The notes below the pieces were generated by a model. That model ran no database searches, was not told where the DNA came from, and saw only the letters and a list, made by a program, of their open reading frames with translations. A stretch of DNA of 64,000 nucleotides, from assembly GCF_018139145.2 (NCBI RefSeq), contig NC_059486.1:7998001-8062000 (forward strand), written 5' to 3'. This document shows positions 13,802 through 25,406 of the stretch, piece after piece. Position 1 is the first letter of the stretch. Each line of letters begins with the position of its first letter. The translations under genes were made by a program, and so were the position numbers. This DNA is from Gymnogyps californianus (taxonomy: Eukaryota; Chordata; Aves; Accipitriformes; Cathartidae).

Positions 13802-15831
13802 AAGCCCTGTTAAGGCTCAAATACAGTCTAGCCAAGCTGCTGAGTTTTCATCAAAAGCAGGAAACAGATGGACGGCACAGCTGCAGAAGGTGCTGCGACT
13901 TCTCTGGAAAAACTACCCAGGCGTGTGCTGCAAGCAGGGATGTCAGCACAGTGCTGCTGTTCTGCACAGGGCCGTTGCTCAGTGCCAGTGGATGGATGGT
14001 CTCACAGCCTGTGCTGCTGATGGAGATGCCATTTTGGAGAGGAACCTGCCTGGCGTTACTCCCAGCTTCCAGTGATGTACGCTTGCCTGTTCCCAGGATC
14101 TGCTCACTGTAGTAGAAGAAGAAAAATGCATCAAAGACTCATTATGTTCCTAAGTATTACATTTCTGAAGTATGCTGTGGGCCCTGTCCTGGTGAGCTTA
14201 CCCTTATATCCTTTCCAGAATCACCTCATTGCTCTGTCTCCCTGCTGAATTCTCCATTTCAGACTGGACAGTTGTATGACGAAGAGGTCTTGCAACTTCT
14301 TGGGGTCTCAGAGGCAGCCAGAGAAACCTCTGGGATGCCTTGGCGTGGTATTTATGTTCTTCTTGAGACAGAAAAGAAAAGAGGGTCCAGCAGCCCAGCA
14401 GTGTCCCAGGTCTCTGCCCAACCACTCATGCAGAGCCAGTCTGATGTTCAATCATTGCTCAAGTGCTACACTTTAAAAATTAGCCAGTGCATATTGTTTA
14501 TCTGGCACCTACAGTCCTTGACTACTCCTATTTACTTGAAAGGTGCAAATATTTAGATGTCTTCCACAACAGATCTGTGTTACTGTTATTTAGGAGGTTT
14601 CTTTTCTTAAGCAGTTTAGTAATTCTTTTGTTTAGTTTTTGCAGAAATTAAAGATTTTCCAAGCAAGAAGCCTATGTAAGCACAACTGTGTAGTGGGGAG
14701 AACATGTTTCTCTGCTTGCTTTCCCTTTTCTAAAGACAGAAGAGCCTTATTGAAACGTGCTTCCTTTCTGACTACTAATGGGTTTTCCTTCCTTCCTCCT
14801 TGCAATGAGCTTAACATTCTCCCATCCTGTTGGGTATAAATTTCAGCCTGGACTGTTTTCCCTGTTGAGGTGTTGAGTCACTGGCCTTGAATGGGAACCT
14901 GTGATGAGACAGGGAGAAGTTGGGGCTTGGGAAGGAAGAGGTTTTCCAGCAGTTTGGCGGTACATGGGATGAATTTTGAAAAACAAGGATAAGGTGCTAT
15001 TCTTTTTTGCCTGGGGCTGCTCATATTCTCTTTTCCTAGTTTTATTTCTGGATGCTTTCTTATGTTGGATCTGGATAAATTCCAGGACATTATACACAAA
15101 ATACCTAGAGGAAGAGCGGTTCCTGCTCAATAACAATGTTCCATTTTAAGCTGTCTCAGGTTAAAGGGAAAAAAAATACGATGCCACGTCACTGGAATTT
15201 GTCTCCTGGAGGAAAGATGCTGAAAGTCTTGTTTCAAAGGCTCTGTGTGGGAATTATGTCCTGAAGCCTGGATATTCTCCAGGGCGTAATTGTGCTTATT
15301 CATAGAAACACTAAACTTTATGAACTGGACAGCAGACCTCTAAATTTGGCTCTGACTACGGAGAGGGTATTGTTTTTTGCACACTCTGATTAGCAACACT
15401 GAGCACAGACGTACACTTCGGAATAATTAATAAAATGGACAGGAATTAAAGCAAGCTTTGCTCTGAACACAAACCAGATGAGCTAAACAAGTCGTCTTTC
15501 TATCTGAATTTCCCACTTAAGTAAGGTTTCATTTTGTGTGATGTTGGGTTGTGTCGTATGGGGTATATCTTGTCTCTCTCTCCCCCATAGAACTTCTTTC
15601 TGGTCTAAAGTCTACGGTAGCAGACTGTGGGGTAAAAATCTGCATCTCTTCCTAAATCATCTTGCTCTGCAATGAAGAAGATGAAGAAAACAAGACTGAG
15701 CAATGTAGTTAAACCAGCAAGAGTGAGATTAGGTTACTGCCTCACATACACTTGTGCCAATCTCAGAGAAATCTGAATCCAAATATCTTTGTTACTAGTA
15801 TTATCTATGTTTTGGTGGTTTCTTTTGCCCG

Positions 15832-15857
15832 CCCCCCCCCCCCCCCGCCCCGCCCCC
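15832..15857. repeat. C-rich homopolymer tract
   Basis: Fifteen consecutive C, then G-CCCC-G-CCCCC. It is G-quadruplex-prone on the - strand and prone to length error in replication and sequencing. The frame running through it that encodes a proline run is an artefact of the tract. Confidence 0.85.
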
Positions 15858-18800
15858 GAAACAATAGGGATGAGAAATTAACTTTTAAAAATAAAACTCA
15901 AATTAACATTATTGTAAGCTATCTGAGCTTGTGTGAAAACAAACTGTCGTTTAGTTGGCTTAAGCAAAAAAATGTGCTTTTTTGTTTGGTAGAAAAGCAG
16001 TTAAGCCTTCAAACCCATCAAAACCAATGCATACTGCTGCCTTCATGGACTTCCTTAGTTTGCAGTCCTACCTGTGGAGAACCAGCAGTGCAAGAGGGTC
16101 ACAAAAGTGTTTTAGAGGGCTTTTTTTTTTTTTTTTTTTTTATTGTTCTGCTTTGCAGATAAATTTATAAGGGATAAGATTCTTTAGTAATATTTCCTTT
16201 TTAGAAAGCTCCTGTATGAGTGAAACTGAAAGGGTTTGTTTGGGGTTTTTTTAAGAGCTCTACCTTGAAGGACTATTTTCTTGTTTCTGTTATTACTTAG
16301 GATTTATGTATTGGGAGATTTTTTTTCTATACAGGTTTCCTCATGGCATCTTAAGTAAGTGTGCAAAAAAGCTGAAAAGAAGGATCATTTGGACAAACCA
16401 AGTAGCATGCTTTGCTGTTGTCACAGTTTTGTCAGTGTTGGGGCAAATTGGGAAATGTCTTCTGTTCAGAATTTTATCCACCCAGAATTGCACTGGAAAT
16501 AAATTTTGAAACTTGCTGCTGAAGGGAAATGAACAAAAAATATCCAATGTGAAAATTAATTTTTTTTTTTTTGGTAGCGTTAACAGATGAAAATGTTGAG
16601 TGACTTATTTTTTTAATGGAAGTCATAACATTTAGATGTATAAGAATATAACTGCCTTTTAAAATGTAAAATAGCTCCATGAGACTACTTAACTATCTCT
16701 ACGTGACATCCTCTAGGCTCCTTAACTAACGTTTGCTTTGTTAGTGAGATGAAACAAGGATTTGAAAATGAAAGTTGTGGTTTGGAAGAGCAATTGTTAT
16801 TAGTGAACTTTGTTTCTTGGAAAACTAAGACCACAGAGCTGGTAACTTTTGCTTTGAAGTATTGAAGCCTATGTTTCAGGCAGATGTGCAGGCCCTATTT
16901 TGAAGGATTTTGATGATCAAGGATCACTATGTATTTCAGTGAGCTCTTTCAATTTCCATCCTACTTGAAAGTGTGCACCTTCCTCCTGTCTGTGCTTGAA
17001 AAATCATGAAAGAATCACAGGCTGGAAAGCAGCTAAACTAATCCAGATTAAAGAGGCTGCAGTTTGGGATAGCTGAGGGTCTCCTTACTATGGCAATTGC
17101 CTACCCAAGTGTAGAGGCTGAGTAAAGTGTCATTACAGTATTCACAAGTCTTGTGGTTGCTGACCCAATACTGGAAGATTTTAATCTAACATAGAACAAA
17201 TATCATCATCTTTCATATCTCTGAAAGCAGCAATGTGCTCAGTATCTTTTATGTTTGATTCTTGCAGGCACTTCGAATGCGTATCTTATACCCTGTATCC
17301 TGCTTTTGAATTTGCAGTGCAATATCGTAACACTTCATCTTTCAGTGGAAGAGCCAACTTTAGGGTGAAGCCTAGTAAAAACCTCAGGGTTACACTCTGT
17401 ATCTGAACTGCTTTAGAGATCAACCTAGTTGAATTCTAATTTATGGAAGAAAGCTTCCCATGCTGCATTTGCACTGTACACATTTAGGAAGATTTGGAAG
17501 AGTTGATCTTGAAGTGTCATTTAGGCTGATTGTTCTGTTTTCATGAAAGTTTTGCCTGTAAGAGCACTTGAACACACACTAATGAGGAAAGAGGTGAATA
17601 GAAGTAGACCACAGAATTCATAATCCACATTGTACCATATATCAAGAGACTAAACTTTGTAATTAAATATACTGAACAACTCTATCCAAGACTCTTCACA
17701 GTTCAAATTTGAAGTTCAATATTGTGGTGCTAGCCCATCTTGAATCATGTGTCCATCAAAAAATTCAAGGTCAAGAGGGCCCAAAACTACCAATCACTTC
17801 CTTTTCTGTCGGGAATGCTTGTAAGATGGCTCTTATTTTTAGTATCTGATATTGGAGATGGGAATTGGAGTGGGCAGAGGGATGGAAGTCCTTGCAAAAA
17901 ATGTCAGACCAAGTGACAGTGTTGTCCCCTGAATCAGGACACAATGGTATATAGCTGCCACAGAGTCCTGTACAGCTGCTAGATGAGCAGTGTCTGAGTC
18001 AAGATCAATGCTGTGGTATTCCCCTTCTGTACCTTTTTATTAAGCACATTTTAGCACATCTAGGAGGGTTTGGGAACTTTCCCCTTCCCTGCCCCTTGGC
18101 TTAAGGCTGTAGTTCATCTGAAAACTGAAAATGCCATTTAAAAAAAAAGAAAATCACAAGCCTCTGTGACAGGTCACTAATCTGTCCTTAAGGAAATGGC
18201 AGTGAGTGAGAGGGGCAAGTCTGTCATCTGGGCAGGCACTGGGGAGAGGACTGTGAAGTCTCATCGACTGCTTGGTTAATGGCAACATACTGAACTGTCA
18301 GGCAGGCTCATTAGGGACACGCTATTAATTTGGTCAGGCAAGCGCTGCCAGGCTGCATTGTGTAGAGTTAAGCAGTGTGAATAGAGCCCGTAAGCAAAGC
18401 TGCTGGAATCTGCCTTTGTGTTCCCTTTGGATGGCTGTCCTCCGTTTTTGGCTGCTTTTCCAGTTCAAAGTGGCCACGTGGAGTTTTGGCACTGTTTGTG
18501 TTGCCCAAAGATTAGTTATAGATTGCAGAAGTAATCTAACTTGTGCTGAGATGAGTTACCCTGCTTCTCTTCTCAGCTGTTTTTGCATACATACATTTAG
18601 CCAGAGTGTCAATTCACTCCTTCTGGTGACTTAATTAGAAATGGATTAAGCCCTTTCTCTTTAAAACCCAATTTGAAATGCTATAGGTATTTTCCTTATC
18701 TTCACTGCTCACATGTGCTAGGCACTAGCTATATGGCAATTAAAGTTTGCATTTCTTTTCTACTATCAAAAGAGAACCTTTCTCCCCTCCACTTCCCCCA

Positions 18801-19867
18801 AGTCGCAGAGTCCTGCAGGTGGTTTTGGAGGTACGACAGTATGCGCCTTAAAAATCCACTGCAGTCCCTAGAAGAGCTCGGTAGTGAGCTGTAATGTTAT
18901 GGACTGAGCCTTTTGGGCAGAAAAGAGGGAGACCAGTGGTGGGGAAAACCTGCCACGTGCAACCTAGCTGGGTGGCTGTCCTTACTCCTTGTGTGATGGA
19001 CTGGAGTGATTCCTCATGTGATTACTGTAAAAGGTTGAGCAAGGGTAAGAGATTGTTTCCATCTCATAAAGGGAACAACCGGATTGTCTCAATGCTGTGT
19101 CTCCCCAGCGTGCATCAGAATATACTGTTAATTTAGGAGTTGGAACCCAGCAGAGGATTTTCTGATTCTCTACCATGTCTTTGCCTTTATGACTCCAGTT
19201 CCTCTCTCATCCTTTGGGGATGTTTTTCCCTGACATCTTCAGTCTTATTAAAACTTATTTTTGTTTCTGCCTAGTCTTCTGCCAGAGAAAAGGCTGAAAT
19301 TAATTTTCTGGTAACCATTTTCTACATTTTCACCTGATTTATCTGATTATATTAAGACTGGGTCAAATACTCCATTAGGAGTTTCAAATGCTATCAGAAC
19401 CGAAGCAGAAAAAGGTTTCCCAGGAGATCAACTGTGTGTGCTTGCATGGAACAGACTTAGCAGGGAATTGGCCTGCACAATTACCTTGCAGAGTGCTGCA
19501 CAGCTCCAGCAGTTCTGTCACTAAATACCTGGGATAATCATTAGTTGTGAATAGATGATGTTCTCCACCTGCTGTGTCAGGCTCTGTTATCACGCTAGGA
19601 GGCTGCCCTCCTCCCCAGAAACAAGAGGAATTCATGCCTCTGCCTATTCAGATAAAGGGATATCTATTTAATGCAGTGCCCCATTTAGGGAAGTAAAGTC
19701 ATGTTTTGCCAAGGGTGGAAAAACACTTGCTGTGTGGGAGGGAATACTTCTCACAAACAAGCACTGAGTTTCCTCATTTTACTTTACCAGGGATTTCTAT
19801 TAGAATGAGGCTGGAGGGAGGGAAATTTGGAATGATTCTGGGAAGCTTTGACTCAGGAAAGGGAGAA
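15858..19867. other. Intron 1 (inferred): no gene; T21 tract
   Basis: AT-rich non-coding sequence containing a run of 21 T (16121-16141) and shorter T runs. The segment 18230-18390 is more complex, with NFI-like half sites (TTGGTTAATGGCAAC) and a TATTAATTTGG motif. It could be a conserved element, but this is only a guess from texture. No exon or RNA gene is supported. Confidence 0.55.
16121..16141. repeat. Poly(T) run, 21 nt
   Basis: Uninterrupted T21. It could be a simple repeat or the A-tail of an old minus-strand retroposon, but the adjoining sequence is not recognisable as any retrocopy. Confidence 0.85.
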
Positions 19868-19935
19868 TGATTCATAGATTTTTAGTATTGTTATTCGTTA
19901 AGGAGAACAGACCATTGAATCTAATCTTTTACTTA
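19868..19935 (-). repeat. Possible CR1 3'-end scrap (antisense)
   Basis: TTCATAGATTTTTAG followed by CAGACCATTGAATCTAATC resembles the reverse of an old CR1 terminus (TTCATAGATT...GGACCATTGTGATCATCTAGTC). It is short and diverged, so the call is weak. Confidence 0.35.
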
Positions 19936-22690
19936 TCTTTCTCTTTGAAAACTTAAAGCACTTATGCAGTGACCCCAGAAGAGTTTGTGGGTTTGAACCA
20001 AGGTCTTTTGGCATAAAAGCATAAATCCCAGCTGTGGGAGCTAGCCTACAACCATTTTAAGGTAGATTTATTCCTATTATCTTCATACTTGATAAGTATT
20101 TTAATAGTGAATCCTCAGTGCATCGCTTCTCTGTTTGTGAAGTGGGGTGGTAAATAAGCTGTTCATGGGAAATGGGGGCAGCAGCGGCACTTTACAAAAC
20201 GGAGACCTGACAAGTCTTGAGACTTGCCACTTTTTGTGTTGTGACAATGGTCAGTTTATCTCTGGTTATTGCTGGAGTCTCGATGTAAGAGGTCATGCAT
20301 TCGAGAGTCATTCTTTAGTTTTGATGAGGAAAATTTGATTACTGAGAAGAGCAGCTCATTTAGTAGCAACCTTTTTCTTCTCCTTAATGTGGAAATGAAC
20401 ATTTACTTCTCCAAAAATAACTTTGCTGTTAATAATCAAAATATAAGATCAGTCACAAGGTGTACATTAGAAAGAAGTTTTTAAGCTCCAGCTTAACATC
20501 GTTTTAAGAACTATGAGGTGACTTACAGTTATTTTTGTATTCTGCTACTATGAAAAAAAGATTAGTACAACTTAAGCTATGTTTTAATGAAAATTTGGCA
20601 AGAGACTTTAAAGGAAGAAAAAATAAAAACTTGATGCAGTCTGTGCCACAACTGTAATTTCATTCTTTTACTTCAGAAGATAATATAACTTGGTCTTTTA
20701 GCTAATTCCTTAGGTCAATTCTTTAAAGAATCAAACTAGATTCTGTCCAGTTTATGAAAATGAAAAGGCACTTGACTGTGGCCACACGGTCTTATCTTTT
20801 GCACTTACGGTATCATATTGTAAAGGCCCATACACCCCTAATACTTTTGGGAGTGCTGTCAGTGGCTGAGAGTCAGAGAAGCTTCCAAGCTTTTAACTTA
20901 CACTTAACTGGTGGAGACTGGAACAAACATCTTCATTATCCTCCTGAAAAATCCTGTTAGCAAAGCAGTCTCATATCTAAGCTACTGGCTTGAATTTTGC
21001 TCGTATTGTTGTCTGTTAAGCTAGGTAGCAGCTGTGTCTCAGCAGAGATACAGAATGCATGCAAAGACTCTTCTAGCAAGAAAAATTATATAGAAAGGAC
21101 AAACGTCCATCGTCACAGCAAGTATAGAAACTGGAACTTAGATCTGTATTTTACCGCACTGAGGAAGGCAGAAGTCCTCAGCTTCCAGAACTGTGAAGCA
21201 AACACTGCTGACCAACTCAACACCTATCCTAGAAGGATTTCCTTATAGGCTCAAGAAAACTAATTTATGTCAGTAGCTGTAATAAACACATTGTGCAAAG
21301 TTAAGAAGTCTCCAAGGCTTTGGATAATCAACAGAAACCTTAATTAAGTTCCACCTCTGATAAGAATTTATCAGTAATTATAGACATTTAGTTGACATGT
21401 AAGCAATCCTCTAAGGTCACCAAAAATAATTTCTTGGTTCATACTTATTAATGCAGTTGAAACTTTTTTTGCTTAAAGGTCCAAAGTAATGTCAGCCACA
21501 TGGCAGTGGAAGAGATGTGATAAGGCATCAGAAATCCATCAACAGTTTCTTAGTAAAGCTGCAAAATAAACTCTTTGAACTCTCCTGTAGCCACTTTATG
21601 CCTGGAATGAGTTTGTCCTGTGTCCTGTCAGAGAATCTGGATAACTGTTTTGGTAGAAATAAGATATCCTGTGTCAGGATTGTTAGTACCTTCCAAAACT
21701 GAACTCAAAAAATGAGCCATACAGTCAAACACTGGAGTGTATGGGCAAAATTACAAGGAGAGGCTGTATAAGAACAAACATATGTCAAACATAGGGTATA
21801 GGCTTCCTCCTAATGGGCCTGGACTTTGTGGCCCACTTAGGTTGCCAGAATTGAACACGATACACAGTTTGTGGCTTTTGTGTCTTATTTCTTAATGCAA
21901 TGCATGATGTACAAATCATATACTGCAGCAAAATATGGAGATCTGTAGTTACCCTACCAAGTAGCCTGTCTCCTGTCCTTGATTTGACCCCTGGTATTCT
22001 CCTCGGCTGTCCTGGTCTCCCTTTCCAAATTAGCAATCTCTGCATAAAGAAAATGAGCATCAAGATCAATCCCAGCAAGAAGGATCCTCATAATGAGACT
22101 AAAAGCTCCATTTCATGGAAAGATTTTGTCAGTCAGCAACATGCTAAAATCCACAGTCCAGGCAGTACACCCCAGAGATCATTATTAAAGAGTGTGGTTA
22201 AAAACTATTTCCCTGGGAGTGATTTTGCTGCTTGGGCAAATCTCTCGCAGGTGCAATCTATTAGGAAGGCCAGACCGCTGCTTATAAACAAGCAAGCAAG
22301 AACGATCCAAAGAAAAGGCAAAGATGTGTTGCCTTGCCAGCAGGGAAAGTCAAAGAGAAGACTGCAAATTTCAGTGGAAGTAAAATTTTTTGGGAAAAAT
22401 CCGTAGTCTATAATAGGATTTTTGAAAGGAACTATTTATTCTGTACAAAATTGTCCAGTCTACAGAACTGGTAGTTTCAGAAACAAACAGAAATACCCAA
22501 AGAAAAACTCAAGCAACCTAACCTGGTTATTGAATGAATGTTGCCCTCTTTTTGTATAGTATAAGTGGGACTGACAATAGATTTAAGTCATCTGCTATGC
22601 AACATGCAGCAGCCAACACTGATTGTTTGAGTTGGGTGACACCAGCATTTGCGATCTGAGATGCAGCCCTCTTTTTTCTTTTTTCTCTCT

Positions 22691-22721
<31 letters not shown>

Positions 22722-25342
22722 GGAAGATGATCAAAAGAATCAAAATTGTAGGGACCTTCCTCACCTGAGAGGCACAGAGTTAGGTAAGTAGATATTTTTG
22801 CAAATTCTCTTAACAGCACCCCCCAGCTTCAGCCTGACAATACAACACTGATATGTTCCTCTTCTCTCCTAGGAATGAGAATGCAAGATCCAGCAAGAAG
22901 GTAAGCTACATAGTTAGTTATAACAAATTCCACATCCATTCCAAAAAGCTTTTTCCAAGAAATCCTTTCAATCTGAAATGCAAATATTCTTTGAAGTCAG
23001 TTCTCTTGCAAAATTTTCTGGTCCGTGGGTTTTTTTTCTGTAATACCTTAAAGTACATGTAGAATGTGATAATTTATTCTTTTGTTTCCTTGGCTAAGGA
23101 GAATTCAGTGTGTGTTTTTGCTTTACCCCACTAGTTTGAGTGATTCATCTTGCCTTCCGAAATTATTACACGTCCATCAATCCAACCACAAACCCTTTTT
23201 GAAAACTCCTTGCCACTGCTATATATACTGAATAAATTGAAGCCAAACTCTCTCAAATATATGTTTCTGTGACACAATAAAATGATTGCTAGGATTATAA
23301 CTGTCTGTAGCTGGAACCGAGAGCTATTTCGGCACTGAGCAAATAAACCAACCAACCTTCCTGTTCCCCACCCCCCTAACTAAAACCACTGGAAAGTGTG
23401 TATAACCAGTATTTGATCTTTTTCTGCAGCATCCAGAGGAGCCTGCGGAAGCAACCACCTGAAACAGTCCTCTCAGTACTTTCCAACTGTAGCCCCATGT
23501 GCCTTATCTCCGAATCACTGCATTTGGGCTTTCTCCTGGCACTGAGTCAGACTGCTTGTTGTTAAACATTTTCCCATCTGTTTTTGGCTCCACACTGGAT
23601 TTCTTCTGGACCCTGCAAGTGGTGAATAGTTTTGAAGGAAAATGACCCGACTGAAGCAGAATACAATTTGAAGAGCCTTCCACATGTTATTGCTAAATCC
23701 TGGAAGCCTTCCTTCAGAATTAGTGGTTCCTTAGTTGCTTCAATGGCCAGGGCTAGCAGCGCTCTGGTAGGCAGAGCAGGTCTCAGGTGGCCTCCTTGGC
23801 TCTGGTTTTGCCTCAGGTTGTTTTCACTCCTCTTTCCTCAGAGCTGTCTTTCCTCCTCAGCTACTCTTCTTCCTCTCTTACTCATGTGGTGTTGCTCTTC
23901 CGTGCAAATACACATAACTTAAATCACAGTTGCTGTGGTTCCACCTTCCACTCTTTGTATTTGACTATTAAATTTCACTTTCTTTTTAATCAAACCACAT
24001 CACATTTCTTTTTGGGGTCACAGAAGCATGTTTGGCATGTTTAAATTGCCACTGTGAGGTTCTTCTCCGAACAGAATTCAAACCATTATGTTACAATCTG
24101 TACCAGACCCTTTCTAGCAGCTGTGTTTATACAGCTCCTAGTAAAATGGGTCCCTGATTAGGATTTTTGAATAGCTCATTCACTGAAAAAATGGTGTTTT
24201 GAACCAGCTAAAGCTTTTTAAAAAATTGGAATAATATATGATTAAAAGTTTTGGTTTGAAGAAATGTCAGTGGCAACACCCTGCCAAATTTTAGGCCCAA
24301 AACATCATCACCATTAGTATCACAAAGATTAAGTTACTGGAATTTAATTGGGCAAGAAGTGTTTTTCTTTTGCTTTTTTTAAAAAATAGCTGGAAAATTC
24401 ATTTGACAGAAATTGAAAATTATATGTTCAGAGTAGTCACCCAAAATGGTTAAAGTTTGGTAGATTATATGAAACTGAGGACAGGTTCTTTATCTTGGAA
24501 TTGTCAAGCAACAGTAATTTGGGGGCAACTTGATCCAGAATAAGAAACTGAACATTAGAGAAGTTCTGGGCTTGCTTCACACCTATCAAGACAAGCCGTT
24601 TGAAAAACCAAAACCCATCCTCTATTCTGAGTGACACTGATACACACTACAGACCCTGTGTGTTGGACAGGTGGGTTGTAAATAGCTATTCTGCTCCTGC
24701 CATGCCAGGCAGTCTCTTTATGAGGTTGGAAAAGCGATAGTTGGTGTGCCAGCAGCAATGCCTTCTGGTGTGCAGGGAACCCTACAGGCTTGAAAAGTGT
24801 CAAGGCCGGGAGGAAAAGGTACCTCATCTGGGCTATTCCCCACTGTGGAGTTCGCAGCTGCATTTCCAGTATTCTGCAAGCTTGGTTATGCGCTTTCTTG
24901 CTGTGGATGCTGGCATTGAACAAAAACAGTAAGTGTACATTAAGGCAGGGAAGCACAAGTGCTGCTTCTGCTTCATTAAACTCGAACACATGATTAAAGG
25001 ACAAAAAGCTACTTCGGCTGACAAACTCCATACTTAAATGTTTTTTAAATCGTAAACTAAGAGCAAAGATTTATAAGTTTGTGTCATGATCCATAAATCT
25101 AGATCTCCTCTTGTCCTTTTACTCTAGACAAATGGCTTGTAGAGGAAATTGTAGTGGTTTGGATAAGTCTAGGTTTCAGCAGTCAGCCCTCTTAGGTCAG
25201 ACATGTAAGAAACATCTGTAATTGTTTGAGGAATTTGGCAGACAATCTTGTGCTTAAATCACATTTTCCCCTTTGAAAGTTGGAAATGTCCATGTATAAA
25301 TTAGACACACAAGCCACATACCTCTGCACTTGTGGAATTAGA
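19936..25342. other. Intron 1 (inferred): no gene; pyrimidine/T29 tract and exon-like 28-mer
   Basis: The longest open frame of the window (21900-22406 +, 168 codons) is here, but it shows no domain, signal peptide or family resemblance, and its length is about what chance gives in 64 kb. A pyrimidine tract ends in T29 at 22693-22721. A 28-nt segment at 22873-22900 is bordered by good splice-site look-alikes. Otherwise unremarkable. Confidence 0.55.
22693..22721. repeat. Poly(T) run, 29 nt, in pyrimidine tract
   Basis: T29 preceded by a CT-rich stretch from about 22668. Likely a length-variable simple repeat; no retroposon body is recognisable beside it. Confidence 0.85.
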
Positions 25343-25406
25343 CAAGGTATCAACTTGCTCTTACCTTGCAAATCCTACTGCAAGGTAAGAGCAAGTTGAT
25401 ACCTTG
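25343..25406. repeat. Perfect 28-bp inverted repeat with 8-nt loop
   Basis: The left arm 25343-25370 (starts CAAGGTATCAACTTGC, ends ACCTTGCA) is the exact reverse complement of the right arm 25379-25406. The loop is AATCCTAC at 25371-25378. Pairing breaks immediately outside the arms. As RNA this would form an uninterrupted 28-bp hairpin. No target-site duplication is visible at the borders, so a MITE is not supported. Possible origins are a template-switch mutation, a small-RNA hairpin or an assembly fold-back artefact. Confidence 0.95.

Larger units (their letters stand above)
8641..15831. other. Intron 1 (inferred): no gene; GC-richer zone 10.4-14.5 kb
   Basis: From about 10.4 to 14.5 kb the base composition rises, and many overlapping open frames appear on both strands (for example three forward frames open together at 12597-12739). 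None has recognisable domains, splice context or family resemblance, so I read them as composition effects. G-rich tracts lie at about 11180-11208, 13126-13140 and 13783-13801. CpGs are not dense enough to call an island by eye. Confidence 0.55.

Noticed and set aside
13455..14112. Open frames on both strands in the GC-richer zone
   Set aside because: Mutually overlapping, featureless, and running through a G-tract. Treated as composition artefacts.
16081..16170. T21 plus CTTTGCAG as an exon acceptor
   Set aside because: The downstream sequence quickly meets stops in all registers and has no donor. Best explained as a homopolymer.
17003..17060. GAATCACAGGCTGGAAAG resembling a CR1 end
   Set aside because: Only about 18 bases agree and the continuation does not follow CR1.
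21900..22406. Longest open frame in the window (+, 168 codons)
   Set aside because: No recognisable domain, signal, repeat or splice context. A frame of this length is about what chance yields in 64 kb of both strands, and part of its length comes from local AG-rich composition.
24555..25031. Open frame of 158 codons on the - strand
   Set aside because: No family resemblance. Overlapping frames are open on the opposite strand, which points to low stop density rather than coding.
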